In this document: piece after piece, positions 9,031-17,943 of the stretch
Layout of the letters: each line of letters starts with the position of its first letter
How positions within the stretch are numbered: position 1 is the first letter of the stretch
Assembly: GCA_016223085.1 (NCBI GenBank)
Contig: JACRPS010000007.1
Coordinates: 23,482 to 87,481, forward strand
Length of the DNA: 64,000 bases
From: Chloroflexota bacterium
GTDB taxonomy: Bacteria > Chloroflexota > Anaerolineae > Aggregatilineales > Phototrophicaceae
Reading direction: 5' to 3'
Translations under genes and position numbers: made by a program
The notes under the pieces: model-generated
What the model was told of the DNA's origin: nothing
Databases searched by the model: none
Seen by the model: the letters and a program-made list of their open reading frames with translations, nothing else

Positions 9031-9945
9031 ATGACGGCAAAAATTGTGATTGTTGGCAGCTTTAATATGGACCTTACAGCCTACATGGAACGGATGCCAC
9101 GCCCTGGCGAAACCGTCAACGGGCGTAAATTTGTGACCGGGCCAGGGGGCAAAGGTTCGAATCAGGCAGTAGCAGCGGCCCGGCTGGGAGCGGACGTCAC
9201 CTTCATCGGGCGTGTTGGACACGACACTTTTGGCGATCAGGCAGTCAGCACCTGGCAGCGCGAACACATTAGTACCCGTTACGTCGTGCGTGACCCTGAC
9301 CATGCCACCGGCGTTGCGCCTATCTTTGTGGATGACACCGGCGAAAACAGCATTGTTGTCGTGCTGGGGGCAAACCTCAACCTTCAGGCGGCGGACATTG
9401 ATGCGGCAGCAGACGTGATCGCCGGGGCAGATGTGCTGGTGGTGCAGCTTGAAATCAACTACGACATGGTGGCCTATGCGCTGAAGGTCGCCAAGCAAAA
9501 AGGTATCCGCACAATTTTAAATCCGGCGCCGGCGGGGCACCTGCCGGCAGAGGTAGTGGCGCTGGCCGACTTTATCACGCCGAATGAAACGGAACTGGAA
9601 GTGCTGGCCGGCAAAACCGGGCTGGCGGTGGAAGAAGCGGTGCGGTCGCTGCTCACTACAGCGGAGCAGACAGTGATCGTGACGATGGGGGCGCAGGGTG
9701 CGCGTTACGTGCGGCGCGACAGCAGCGAGTTAATCCCGACCTTCAAGGTGGAAGTGGTGGATACCACTGGCGCAGGTGATGCCTTCAACGGCGGGCTGGC
9801 GGTGGCGCTGGCCGAGGGTAAAGACCTGCGATCCGCCATCGCCTTCGCTAACGCAACGGCGGCACTGTGCGTAACACGCCCCGGCACTGCACCGAGTATG
9901 CCTGCACGTGTGGAAGTGGACCGGTTATTGGCCGCGCAACGGTAA
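9031..9945 (+). CDS. rbsK: Ribokinase (PfkB family)
   Basis: Phosphorylates ribose (or a close sugar) with ATP to ribose 5-phosphate in the cytoplasm. The 304 residues begin with the strand IVIVGSFNMDL and contain both PfkB signatures: GPGGKGSNQAVAAARLGA near residue 38 and DTTGAGDAFNGG near residue 244, with catalytic base Asp250. NPAPA at 164 and PNETEL at 184 are ribokinase-type motifs. AAAGG precedes the ATG. It completes a plausible import and phosphorylation route with the ribose-type transporter at the left edge, although the two are on opposite strands. Confidence 0.92.
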   Translation: MTAKIVIVGSFNMDLTAYMERMPRPGETVNGRKFVTGPGGKGSNQAVAAARLGADVTFIGRVGHDTFGDQAVSTWQREHISTRYVVRDPDHATGVAPIFVDDTGENSIVVVLGANLNLQAADIDAAADVIAGADVLVVQLEINYDMVAYALKVAKQKGIRTILNPAPAGHLPAEVVALADFITPNETELEVLAGKTGLAVEEAVRSLLTTAEQTVIVTMGAQGARYVRRDSSELIPTFKVEVVDTTGAGDAFNGGLAVALAEGKDLRSAIAFANATAALCVTRPGTAPSMPARVEVDRLLAAQR

Positions 9946-9951
9946 TCACGG

Positions 9952-9983
9952 GGGTAGGGGCGAAGCGGCGGTCGCCCCTACCC
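9952..9983. repeat. Dispersed GTAGGGGC-type palindrome
   Basis: Arms GGGTAGGGGCGA and TCGCCCCTACCC pair around a short GC-rich core. It lies six bases after the rbsK stop, between convergent genes. Confidence 0.8.
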
Positions 9984-10042
9984 GTTACACCATCATTTGT
10001 TTGCGTACTGTGCGTTACGGTTTTTCTCTCTGTGCCTCTGTG

Positions 10043-11251
10043 TTACACCTTTAGGGCCTGCTCGGCAGCATCCAGTGCCGCCTGCACCTGCTCAGCGCTG
10101 GCCTGCACACCCCCACCCTGCGCCAGTGCCGGCGGGCCTCCACCCCGCGCCTGTCCCAGCAGCGGCAGCGCCTGCCGGATGATTGCGTTCATGTCGAAGG
10201 GTAAATCGGCGCTGCGTCCCAACACCAGTTGAGCTTTGTCGCCACTGCTCCCCAGCAAAGCCACCACCTTCGGCTGTTCCACCAGCCGGCTAGCGAGCAG
10301 TTTTAAGTCACTCGCCTCTCGTCCGTCATAGCTTCTCCTGACTATACGAATACCTTTCTCCTGTGATGCTTCATGCAGTAGACGGTCCGCTTCATACTCG
10401 ATCAACTGCGCGTTGGCAGCCTTCAGGCTGCGCGACAGGTTCCGAATCTCATCCTGCAACCGAAGCACCGCCGGCTCGATTTCGTCGGCTTTGCAGGTCA
10501 ATGTGGCGACAACAGCATTCACAATCGCATTTTTTTGCTGGTAATCGCGCAGCGCCCTCCCGCCGCAGCGAAACTCAACCCGCGTCTTGTCGCCGCGTCG
10601 TTCCAGCTTCAGCACCTTAATTACACCGATTTCGCCGGTGCGCGCCACGTGTGTGCCGCCGCAGGCCGTTTTATCGAAGCCTTCGATTTCGATCACCCGC
10701 AGGCCACCGGTCAGCAGATGGCCGGGTTTCTTCCGCATCCGCACATCGGCTGCCTCGTCCTCGGCCACCAGTTGCGCTGTCACAGGGCGATTGTCCCAGA
10801 CAATCCGATTTGCCAGGTCTTCCGCTTGAGCGACGATTTCTGCTGAAAGATTCGTTTTGTTCAGGTCAATCGTCACGCTGTCCGGGCTGAGGTGAAAGCC
10901 GACGGTATGCGCGTCCGCCACTTGCACAAACGCCTGCGTCAGAATGTGCTGGCCTGTATGGTGCTGCATGTGGTCAAAGCGCCGCCCCCAGTCTACGCAG
11001 CAGTTCACCGTTTCGCCCAGCACGTCCTGCGCCAGCAGATGCAGCACCGCGCCATCCTCGTCCCGCGTTCGTAAATCCACCACTGGTGTGCCGTTAATCG
11101 TGCCGCTATCGGCGGGCTGGCCGCCACTGGCCGGGTAAAAATACGTTCCGTCGAGCACCAGCGCCGGCTGACCGTCCACGTTCAGCCGTTCCAATACGCG
11201 GGCGTTGAACTCGGAGGTGTAGGAATCGTTGTAGTACAGTCTGGCGGCCAT
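10043..11251 (-). CDS. alaX: AlaX-type alanyl-tRNA editing protein with DHHA1 domain
   Basis: Free-standing editing factor that removes wrongly attached Ser or Gly from tRNA-Ala. The 402 residues start with a beta-barrel lead-in (YYNDSYTSEFNARV). The tRNA-SAD zinc site follows, with HHTGQH near residue 97 and CGGTH near residue 190, then a coiled segment and a C-terminal DHHA1 domain with its Gly-rich GGGPPALAQGGG. This is the long AlaX-L form. The ATG shares one base with the stop of the upstream radical SAM gene, so the two are translationally coupled. Confidence 0.92.
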   Translation of the reverse strand: MAARLYYNDSYTSEFNARVLERLNVDGQPALVLDGTYFYPASGGQPADSGTINGTPVVDLRTRDEDGAVLHLLAQDVLGETVNCCVDWGRRFDHMQHHTGQHILTQAFVQVADAHTVGFHLSPDSVTIDLNKTNLSAEIVAQAEDLANRIVWDNRPVTAQLVAEDEAADVRMRKKPGHLLTGGLRVIEIEGFDKTACGGTHVARTGEIGVIKVLKLERRGDKTRVEFRCGGRALRDYQQKNAIVNAVVATLTCKADEIEPAVLRLQDEIRNLSRSLKAANAQLIEYEADRLLHEASQEKGIRIVRRSYDGREASDLKLLASRLVEQPKVVALLGSSGDKAQLVLGRSADLPFDMNAIIRQALPLLGQARGGGPPALAQGGGVQASAEQVQAALDAAEQALKV

Positions 11252-12462
11252 CAGTAAATAAACTCCCGTATATCGTAGCGGCTGATCTGCGGCGACTCGC
11301 CCGCGAACCGCAGCCCGTGCTCGATCAATTCACCCTGCACGAGCCGCTCTGCCGGAGACAGCGGCTTCAATCCGGCGTGGTACGCATCCCTGGCGTAGGG
11401 CAGATCATCGTCTACTACCAGTTCGGAAAAATAGAGGATGTCCTCTCCATCCAGCCCCATCGCGTTAATCGCGCGAATCGTATCACGTACATGCGCTTCA
11501 GCATACGTCTGGCCGCCGGCGCCCAGCAGTACAATCACGCCAACAGCAATTCCGGCTGCTTTCATCGCCCGCACCGCCTGCACGCTGTCGTCCGCCTGAC
11601 CGGGCTTTTTCAGGAATGCCAGCAGGTCCTCATTCCCGCTTTCCAGCCCGACATAAACCCGCGTTAACCCTTGCTGCGCCAACCGGCGGTAATCGCTGGC
11701 CGTCTTTTTCTCACCGCTGAAACCGTCGAGAAAGGCATACAGGCCGCCCAGTGCCGCAACGTTGTAAACCTCGTGCACCACATCCAGCAGCGGCAGCAGC
11801 CGGGGCATTGGCACCACTAGCGCATTAGCATCGCCCAGGAAAATGGTGCGGCGCAGGCTTAACCCGTCGCCCAGGAAGTCCTTAACCGCACAGGCATGGG
11901 CGCGGAACTCGTCCGGTTGTTTGATGCGGAACGGGCGATTCTTGTAGAAACTGCAAAAGGTGCAGGTGTTAAACGAACAGCCTTCGGTTGCCTGCAGCAC
12001 AACCGCCATATACTGGTCGGGGGGTAAGATGCCGACCGGCTGGTAGACCTGATGGTAAGCAGCGACATCGGCCTGCGACCGCGCCATATCAAACGCGATG
12101 GCGCGCTCAAAACCGGTACAGCCCCGCGGCGGTAGCGGCGTATTTAACTGCGCTACACCGGACTGGATGGCGGCGTATAACCCGGCCACCTGCTGGCGGG
12201 CACGTTCCTCAATGGACAGCGCCTCGTCCCGGTCGAGCCAGCGGCGTTCGCGCGCTTCGCCTGCCTCGCGGCGCTTGGCGACCATTTTGCCATCCAGCCC
12301 GCGCCGGTAGGCGATGCCACCCAGAAACGCCGTCCACAGCCGCCCGGCATAATCGTAGCTGAAAACGTCAGCCTCTTTTGGGTTATCCAGGCTGATGGTG
12401 ATGCAATTCAGTTTGACGCTGATTGTCACCGGGCGCGCATCCCAGCGACCGAGGGTAATCAT
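11251..12462 (-). CDS. Radical SAM protein of unknown substrate
   Basis: A 403-residue radical S-adenosylmethionine protein. The cluster-binding motif is CSFNTCTFC (C-x4-C-x2-C, a known variant of the usual C-x3-C-x2-C) near residue 165. It is followed by YVGLESGNEDLL in the barrel and GVIVLLGAGGQTYAEAH, both typical of HemN/Elp3-like radical SAM enzymes. A preceding segment of about 120 residues has no domain I recognise. The gene is joined to alaX by a one-base stop/start overlap, so the pair may act together, but no shared function is established. Confidence 0.85.
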   Translation of the reverse strand: MITLGRWDARPVTISVKLNCITISLDNPKEADVFSYDYAGRLWTAFLGGIAYRRGLDGKMVAKRREAGEARERRWLDRDEALSIEERARQQVAGLYAAIQSGVAQLNTPLPPRGCTGFERAIAFDMARSQADVAAYHQVYQPVGILPPDQYMAVVLQATEGCSFNTCTFCSFYKNRPFRIKQPDEFRAHACAVKDFLGDGLSLRRTIFLGDANALVVPMPRLLPLLDVVHEVYNVAALGGLYAFLDGFSGEKKTASDYRRLAQQGLTRVYVGLESGNEDLLAFLKKPGQADDSVQAVRAMKAAGIAVGVIVLLGAGGQTYAEAHVRDTIRAINAMGLDGEDILYFSELVVDDDLPYARDAYHAGLKPLSPAERLVQGELIEHGLRFAGESPQISRYDIREFIY

Positions 12463-12585
12463 CGAAGTGTGACCTCAGTTATACCTGTACTGCCGTTTGG
12501 AGCGGCGGACAGTATTGTATGCCCTCAGTCGGTCTACGCAAAGGCCTTTATTCGCCTGCGATAAGGGATATGTTCCGGCCAACGC

Positions 12586-12667
12586 GCCTTCAGTTCAAAA
12601 CCGAAGGCTAACAGGAAAACGGGAAGCCGCTAAAGCGGTTACTGCTGGACCACTTCAGCGGTTTTTT
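12586..12667 (+). other. Paired hairpins ending in a T-run, possible terminator or small structured RNA
   Basis: GCCTTC (12586-12591) pairs with GAAGGC (12603-12608). AAGCCGCTAAAG (12624-12635) pairs in 10 of 12 positions with the complement of 12653-12664, and six T residues follow immediately. Read on the plus strand this resembles an intrinsic terminator, but both flanking genes are on the minus strand. The 287-base gap 12463-12749 holds nothing else I can identify. Confidence 0.35.
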
Positions 12668-12749
12668 CTCTAAATCGGTAGCTGGATGTTTTGAACGTCC
12701 AGCGTGGCTGTTGGCTTTAGAACCAGCCGCGCCAGGCGTTCCAGCACCA

Positions 12750-13529
12750 CTAACTGCCCGGTGTAGTGTCCAGCACCCTGTTTGTGGCAATGTCCACCAG
12801 CGCGTAAAACAGCCGCTGGCCGTCCGCCTCAAACGACACGCTCCAGCGCGTGCCACCCTGATTTTCGACATAGGTTTTCCAGTTATCGTATCCCTCCAGC
12901 GCCGCGTCAATCCCCTCTGCCGAATAAGCCAGATTAACCGCCTGGTCGCGTTTCGCCTGTGCTGCCTGCTCTTCCGCCAGCTCGTTTGGATCAGTGATGG
13001 ATGAAATCGAGAAGTAGTCGTTTTCGTCCAGCGAGGCTTTCACCAGCAGCGCCTGCTGCCCCCGGTACAGGTACACCTCCCACACCGCCTCCCAGCGATT
13101 GTAATCGGTGTACACATCCCATAGCGCCGGGTCAATCAGGCGCGCCTGTACTTCCGGGTCGGCCAGCACCAGCGTTTGAATACGCGGCTGCTGTTCAGCA
13201 TAGACCTCGGTTGGCAGCGGGCGCGGCGCAAAGGCTTCGATAATCTCGCCCGTTTCGGCGTGAATGACGCCATACCCCAGCCATTCGGTTTCCGACGAGT
13301 CGTAAAACTCCACGTACCAGAAAGTCGGGGCATCCTCACCGGGATACCCGTGCCCGATCCAGCCCGGATGCTCGTCCAGCCAGCCAGCGATTTCGTCTGA
13401 CTGGGCAACAATCTGAATTAGCGCCTGCTCGGTCTCCTCCTGCGACTGCGCCAGCGCCGGAACAAGGCTGAACGCGACCAGCAGCGCCAGCAGGCAGGTT
13501 GCTATGACAAACCGTGTAAAGCGTACCAT
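12750..13529 (-). CDS. Secreted protein of unknown function
   Basis: A 259-residue protein with a clear signal peptide (hydrophobic residues 8-24, ending PALAQ). The mature part contains two similar units rich in aromatic residues: FWYVEFYDSSETEWLGYGV followed by an ETGEIIEAF end, and RWSVSFEADGQRLFYALVD followed by a TNRVLDT end. Each reads like a strand pair ending in a turn, reminiscent of PepSY-type propeptide folds. No catalytic residues are evident. It lies just downstream of, and on the same strand as, the DUF1501 gene (38-base gap), so co-expression with that exported pair is possible. Confidence 0.75.
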   Translation of the reverse strand: MVRFTRFVIATCLLALLVAFSLVPALAQSQEETEQALIQIVAQSDEIAGWLDEHPGWIGHGYPGEDAPTFWYVEFYDSSETEWLGYGVIHAETGEIIEAFAPRPLPTEVYAEQQPRIQTLVLADPEVQARLIDPALWDVYTDYNRWEAVWEVYLYRGQQALLVKASLDENDYFSISSITDPNELAEEQAAQAKRDQAVNLAYSAEGIDAALEGYDNWKTYVENQGGTRWSVSFEADGQRLFYALVDIATNRVLDTTPGS

Positions 13530-13567
13530 TACGATTTCCTCCTGTAGACGGGGTCGAGTGATGGCGA

Positions 13568-14836
13568 TTAACGCGGCAGCACCAGCCCTAAATCGGTGGT
13601 CTGAAAATTAGGAAACACCTTATCGAGCGCCGGGTTCAGCAGCCGCTTGCTGACAACTTCCGCCAGCACGTCGCGGTAATCGGTAGTAATCGGTAAATCA
13701 CCGTCGTTCAGCGCGTCCGGCGCGAGAGTTGGCCACCGACTGTAGACACCCCCTTTCACTCCGCCGCCCAGTAGCAGCATGAAGTTGCCGTGTCCGTGAT
13801 CTGTGCCCTGGCTGGCGTTTTCGGTCACACGACGTCCAAACTCGCTCATCGTGACAACGCTGACGCTGCCCATCCGGTCGTCCAGATCGGTGTAGAATGC
13901 GCCGAGTCCGCTGCCCAGCACGCCCAGCAGATTGCTGAAGTAGCCACCGGTCGTGCCCTGGTTTTCGTGGGTGTCCCAGCCGCCCAGATCAAGGCAGGCC
14001 ACTTCCAGCCCCACGTCCGCTTTAATGAGTTGAGCGATCTGCCGCAAACCCATGCCGAAACCGTATTCATCAGTTGGGTAGGTTACGCCGTTCGCCGGTT
14101 GATAATCGGCGGCGCTCAACGATTGCAGCAAATCCACCGTTTCGAACACCAATCCGGCCTGTGCGCTCAGGGCATCGGCGGGTGCTTCAACCGTGTACAA
14201 CTGCGCCAGCGCCTGCCGCGCGCGGATCAGTTCGCTCTCCCGCCCGCGCAGGTGGAAATCAGCGATGGACCGCAGCGACAGCGGCGCGATCCCCCCGCGC
14301 AGCGAATTGGGTACCATCGCGCCCATGCCCACTGCCCGGAATGGTGAGTCGTTCTGCCACGCGGCAGATTGCAAATGGCGGCCAATCCAACCCGTGCCGG
14401 TGGTTTTGTTGCCGGGCGTGCCATATTCCATAAACTGCATGGCGTCGAAGTGCGACCGGCTAGGGTCAATTGAGCCGGTGGCATGGACGATGGTCAGTCC
14501 GCCCTCATCGTAAATATCTTTCAGCGGTGCGAGCGACGGGTGCAGACCGAAATAGCCGTCCAGATCAAGCGTGGCGCCGGTCCCCGCGCCCGGTTCGGGT
14601 ACCGCCAGAGTCGGGCGGGCGTCGTAATAGTGCGCGCCGTCACCGTAGGGCACGACCGCGCTCAGGCCATCAATGCCACCGCGCAGGAAGATCGTCACCA
14701 GTACGTCGCCAGGGCCGGGCTGGAGCGCCGGGCGGAAGGCCAAACGTGGCATCCACGCCGGAAACAGCGCCCTGCTCACCCCGACCGCGCCCGATGCAGT
14801 CATCTGCTGTAAAAAGTTACGCCGTGTTTGAATCAT
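13568..14836 (-). CDS. DUF1501 family Tat-exported protein
   Basis: A 422-residue protein with a twin-arginine signal (TRRNFLQQM followed by a hydrophobic stretch). The mature region has family features FLRGGIDGLSAVVPYGD near residue 50, HDAMQF-like segments, LGGWDTHENQG and TMSEFGRRVTENASQGTDHG, which resemble an alkaline-phosphatase-like (sulfatase-like) fold with metal-ligand Asp and His residues. The biochemical role is unknown. It is almost always found beside a DUF1800 gene, as here (114 bases upstream on the same strand). Confidence 0.9.
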   Translation of the reverse strand: MIQTRRNFLQQMTASGAVGVSRALFPAWMPRLAFRPALQPGPGDVLVTIFLRGGIDGLSAVVPYGDGAHYYDARPTLAVPEPGAGTGATLDLDGYFGLHPSLAPLKDIYDEGGLTIVHATGSIDPSRSHFDAMQFMEYGTPGNKTTGTGWIGRHLQSAAWQNDSPFRAVGMGAMVPNSLRGGIAPLSLRSIADFHLRGRESELIRARQALAQLYTVEAPADALSAQAGLVFETVDLLQSLSAADYQPANGVTYPTDEYGFGMGLRQIAQLIKADVGLEVACLDLGGWDTHENQGTTGGYFSNLLGVLGSGLGAFYTDLDDRMGSVSVVTMSEFGRRVTENASQGTDHGHGNFMLLLGGGVKGGVYSRWPTLAPDALNDGDLPITTDYRDVLAEVVSKRLLNPALDKVFPNFQTTDLGLVLPR

Positions 14837-14897
14837 CGGTTACATCCTTCCGTTCGCCATTGTGCCAACAACTACTGGGCCAGAACGTTCTACACCC

Positions 14898-14925
14898 GCA
14901 GGGGCACGGCATGTCGTGCCCCTAC
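14898..14925. repeat. Dispersed GTAGGGGC-type palindrome
   Basis: GCAGGGGCACG pairs with CGTGCCCCTAC around a GCATGT centre. It lies between the DUF1800 and DUF1501 genes, inside their presumed transcript. Confidence 0.8.
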
Positions 14926-14950
14926 ACATAGACAGAGACTACAGCATTGT

Positions 14951-16441
14951 TTACCGCCACTGATACAGCGGCGAGGCCAACATCAGCCCGTACAGTGTGC
15001 CGAGCTTGCGCGACAGCAGCAGCGGCGTGACCGGCGTGACCGATTCACCGCCATCTGCGGCGAACGCGATAAAGGCGGCGCGTGCCGCGTCCGGTATCCG
15101 GCCCCCGAACACCCGCGCCGCTGCCCTATCCACCAGCTCGCCGACGGTCGCCGCGCTACCGACGTATTCGTGCAAGTGAGCGGTCATCGTCTTTTGCAGT
15201 TCAAGGTCACTGTACGCGCCATGCGTTAGCATCATCGCTACGTTCCAGCGCGCCAGCAGCCCGGCGGAACTCATCCACGCTCCGGCTTTATCCGGGTAGC
15301 CATCCGGCGGATGCCAGCCAAATGGCGGCTGCGCCAGTTCCAGCAGCAGATTCTCCATCGTGTAAAAGTCGTGAATCTCGGTACCCGTTGCCCGCAGCAC
15401 ACCGATGAAGAAGTCCAGCGGGCGGCGCAGCTTTTGTCCGGCAGACGTCTGAAATTCTGCTGATAGCAGGATATGGCGTAGCACGGGTTTGATCGCGCCC
15501 CGGTTCGCCGTCCAGATCGCTGCCGCGCTGTCTACCAGCGACGAGGGTGGGTCGTCGCTGACAAAGCGCACGCATAGCTTGTAACAGAGATACCGCGCCG
15601 TGGCCGGGTGGTTCGTCAAGATGCTCAGGACATGCAGCCCGTCTTCAATGCCCCGGTCGGCGGGCAGGGGATGCCCTAGCACGTTTTTTTTGCCGGTATC
15701 GTGAGTGGAGGGGTCGAAGTAGAAGCCGGTATCCGTGCCGTCGTGTACCGTCCAGCCGGTAAAGGCGCGCGCCACCTCCTTCACGTCCCGTTCGGTGTAG
15801 CCGCCGTCCACGCCCAGCGTGTGCAGTTCCATCAGTTCACGGGCATAGTTCTCGTTGGGATGTTCGGCATTGTTAAGGTAGTTATCCAGATAGTACAGCA
15901 CGGCCGGGGACTGCGCGGACGCAAACAGCAGATCGCGGAAATTGCCCAGCGCGTGCTGGCGTATCTGCCGCTGGAATGTCACCAGTTCCACGCCCAGTTC
16001 GTCGCTGGGGATGTTAAAGTGATCGGTCCAGAACTCAGCCATACGCTCCAGCAACTGCCGTTCGCTGTACACTGCCCGCCAGACCATGCCCGCCATCAGT
16101 GCCTTGTAGGTGCGGTATTCGCGCTCCGGCAACAGCGACGCCGCGTAGCGATCCATATTCAGAATCGGCAGTTCCAGCAGCCGCGCATCCATCGCCGAAT
16201 CGTCAATCCGTTCCGGGTTCAATTGCTCGTCGAGATATGCTTCGATGCCCAGCGCCGCCGCGCGTTCGCTATCCTGTGGCCTGACACCGTAGGTGATGCG
16301 ATTGAGCAGATGCAGCGCCAGGTTACTGGCTACCAGCGGCGCGTCGAACTGCTCCCAAGCCAGCAGCGATTGGCCGCCAATGGCTACTGCTGCGCTGGTC
16401 AGCCCCATCAGCCGTAAAAAGTCTCGTCGTGATGTCTGCAT
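14951..16441 (-). CDS. DUF1800 family Tat-exported protein
   Basis: A 496-residue protein with twin-arginine signal SRRDFLRLMG at its N-terminus. Family motifs include HLLNRITYGVRP near residue 65, WRAVYSERQLLERMAEFWTD near 120, NYARELMELHTLGVDGGYT near 200 and ARAFTGWTV. Function is unknown; the partner DUF1501 gene follows on the same strand. The chosen ATG starts directly before the Tat motif; an earlier in-frame start would add 17 residues and disrupt a normal signal. Confidence 0.92.
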   Translation of the reverse strand: MQTSRRDFLRLMGLTSAAVAIGGQSLLAWEQFDAPLVASNLALHLLNRITYGVRPQDSERAAALGIEAYLDEQLNPERIDDSAMDARLLELPILNMDRYAASLLPEREYRTYKALMAGMVWRAVYSERQLLERMAEFWTDHFNIPSDELGVELVTFQRQIRQHALGNFRDLLFASAQSPAVLYYLDNYLNNAEHPNENYARELMELHTLGVDGGYTERDVKEVARAFTGWTVHDGTDTGFYFDPSTHDTGKKNVLGHPLPADRGIEDGLHVLSILTNHPATARYLCYKLCVRFVSDDPPSSLVDSAAAIWTANRGAIKPVLRHILLSAEFQTSAGQKLRRPLDFFIGVLRATGTEIHDFYTMENLLLELAQPPFGWHPPDGYPDKAGAWMSSAGLLARWNVAMMLTHGAYSDLELQKTMTAHLHEYVGSAATVGELVDRAAARVFGGRIPDAARAAFIAFAADGGESVTPVTPLLLSRKLGTLYGLMLASPLYQWR

Positions 16442-16554
16442 AAGACCATCCTGCGTTTTGCAGTTTGAACTGGATGATTGGCACAGAAACATCGTGCCGT
16501 TTCTGCACGTTGCCGCTATCGTACTGATGAAGGTTGAAAAGGTTATGACGGAGA

Positions 16555-16572
16555 TGTGACGGATTCGTCACA
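16555..16572. promoter_or_regulatory. 18-bp palindrome upstream of the DUF1800 gene
   Basis: TGTGACG-GATT-CGTCACA, two perfect 7-base arms with a 4-base centre, about 115 bases before the DUF1800 start. It resembles the TGTGA/TCACA half sites near the hydrogenases but with 8 rather than 6 central bases, so it is probably a site for a different regulator. Confidence 0.45.
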
Positions 16573-16624
16573 AATTGAGGGAATAATGGTTTAGAATCTG
16601 ATCATAAATTGCGTTTGATCTTAT

Positions 16625-16652
16625 GTAGGGGCAAGGGCATGTTGTGGCCCTA
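16625..16652. repeat. Dispersed GTAGGGGC-type palindrome, degenerate copy
   Basis: GTAGGGGCAAGG with a partly matching right arm GTGGCCCTAT. It lies after the end of the TPR lipoprotein gene. Confidence 0.6.
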
Positions 16653-16662
16653 TGGATAGTGC

Positions 16663-17943
16663 TTATTCGTCACCCCTCTCTGCCGCTGCGGTCGCAGTGG
16701 CGTCAACCTTGACGGCATCCAGCCATGCCTGAAGCGGTTCGGCCTGGGGCAAACCACGATTGTTGAACTCGCCAACGACATACTCGGCGTAGTCGGTAGC
16801 GTTCCAGTACACGGAGAATTGCGCTGCCGTGAACAGGCCGCCAATCCAGTCACCGATCTGGTTCTGAAGCTGGTTCGCCTGGTTCAGCCAGTAATCACCC
16901 TCCTCTGACCGTCCCGCCCAGATTAGCACCGTTCCTAGATTGTGCAGCGAATGTGCCACGCCGACCGCATCGTCTTCCGCCTGCCACAGATTCAACGCCT
17001 CGCGGAAGTTGCGGGCGGCGATGTTCCACTGGCTGTTGACAGCGGCCAGCATCCCCAACTGACCGCGCACCGTCGCCAGAATGCGGGGGTTCTGTTCCGC
17101 GTCCAGCGTTTGTTGCAGGTTGACCGCCGCCGCGTTCAGGTCGCCCGCTTCAACCGACAGACAGGCGGCGTCCAGCAGGCGGGTGACAGTTTCGTTATCG
17201 GTTGTCACCGCGCACGGCCCGAACGCCCAGCCGCGCCAGTCCGGGAACAGTCCCTGACTTTCTAGATCGCCAAAGGTCGGCACAAAATATTCATTGGAGG
17301 ATGGAATTCCCTCCGGCGGCACGCTCAGCACCAGCAACTGTGTTTCAAAGATTGCCTGACTACCGCGTTCGCCCACGTTCTCAATCCACGTATGGACCTC
17401 CACCATTGCCCGTACCCGGTATAATCCCGGCGTGTCCAGCCACAGCGTTGAGTCCAGCAGTTCGTTTTGGAAGTCCGGCCCCCAGGCCTCGCGGTCTTCG
17501 GTCGAAACCCAATCCCACGATTCGTAGTCGCTGCTCCAGGGCGGCTGCACAAACGTTTCCATCGTCACCCGTCCTGTCCCGTGTACGTCCTGCAACCACA
17601 ACATGCGCCAGTCTACCCGCAGGCGAAAACCGTAGCCACTATTGGCGGAGATGTACTCCTGCGGCAGCAGCGTTTGCTCAAACGGTTCGATCTCCGCGCC
17701 ATTCCTGCCCAGGACGATGTGCGGATAAGCGACCGTCCGCACCACCATGCTGTCGTCGTCCTCGGCGCCATAGCTCAACGCGCCGCCGCTGGCGCTTGCC
17801 TGCCGGAAGGGTGTGGCAGTTGGCTGCGGCACAGGCGTTAACGTTTCCTCGACGCGCACGTCAACCAGCCCGCAGGCCGCCAGCAGCACCGCCGCACTCC
17901 ATAGGGCAACCAGAGAACGAATACGCCGTTGACCTCGAATCAC
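16663..17943 (-). CDS. TPR-containing lipoprotein of a two-component operon
   Basis: A 426-residue protein with lipobox LLAAC at residues 20-24, so it is probably anchored to the outer face of the membrane. A Thr/Pro-rich linker follows, then a beta-rich domain to about residue 230 (FRLRVDWRMLWLQDVHG, LWLDTPGLYRVRAMVEVHT). The C-terminal part holds TPR-like helical repeats (AAAVNLQQTLDAEQNPRI, IAARNFREALNLWQAEDD, SLHNLGTVLIWAGRSEEG). Its start overlaps the histidine kinase stop by four bases, so it is made with the kinase and may be its sensory or accessory partner. No homologue with known function comes to mind. Confidence 0.8.
   Translation of the reverse strand: MIRGQRRIRSLVALWSAAVLLAACGLVDVRVEETLTPVPQPTATPFRQASASGGALSYGAEDDDSMVVRTVAYPHIVLGRNGAEIEPFEQTLLPQEYISANSGYGFRLRVDWRMLWLQDVHGTGRVTMETFVQPPWSSDYESWDWVSTEDREAWGPDFQNELLDSTLWLDTPGLYRVRAMVEVHTWIENVGERGSQAIFETQLLVLSVPPEGIPSSNEYFVPTFGDLESQGLFPDWRGWAFGPCAVTTDNETVTRLLDAACLSVEAGDLNAAAVNLQQTLDAEQNPRILATVRGQLGMLAAVNSQWNIAARNFREALNLWQAEDDAVGVAHSLHNLGTVLIWAGRSEEGDYWLNQANQLQNQIGDWIGGLFTAAQFSVYWNATDYAEYVVGEFNNRGLPQAEPLQAWLDAVKVDATATAAAERGDE

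Noticed and set aside
12601..12667. Cobalamin riboswitch
   Set aside because: Only fragments resemble the consensus, and no plus-strand gene follows. Kept as an unexplained structure.
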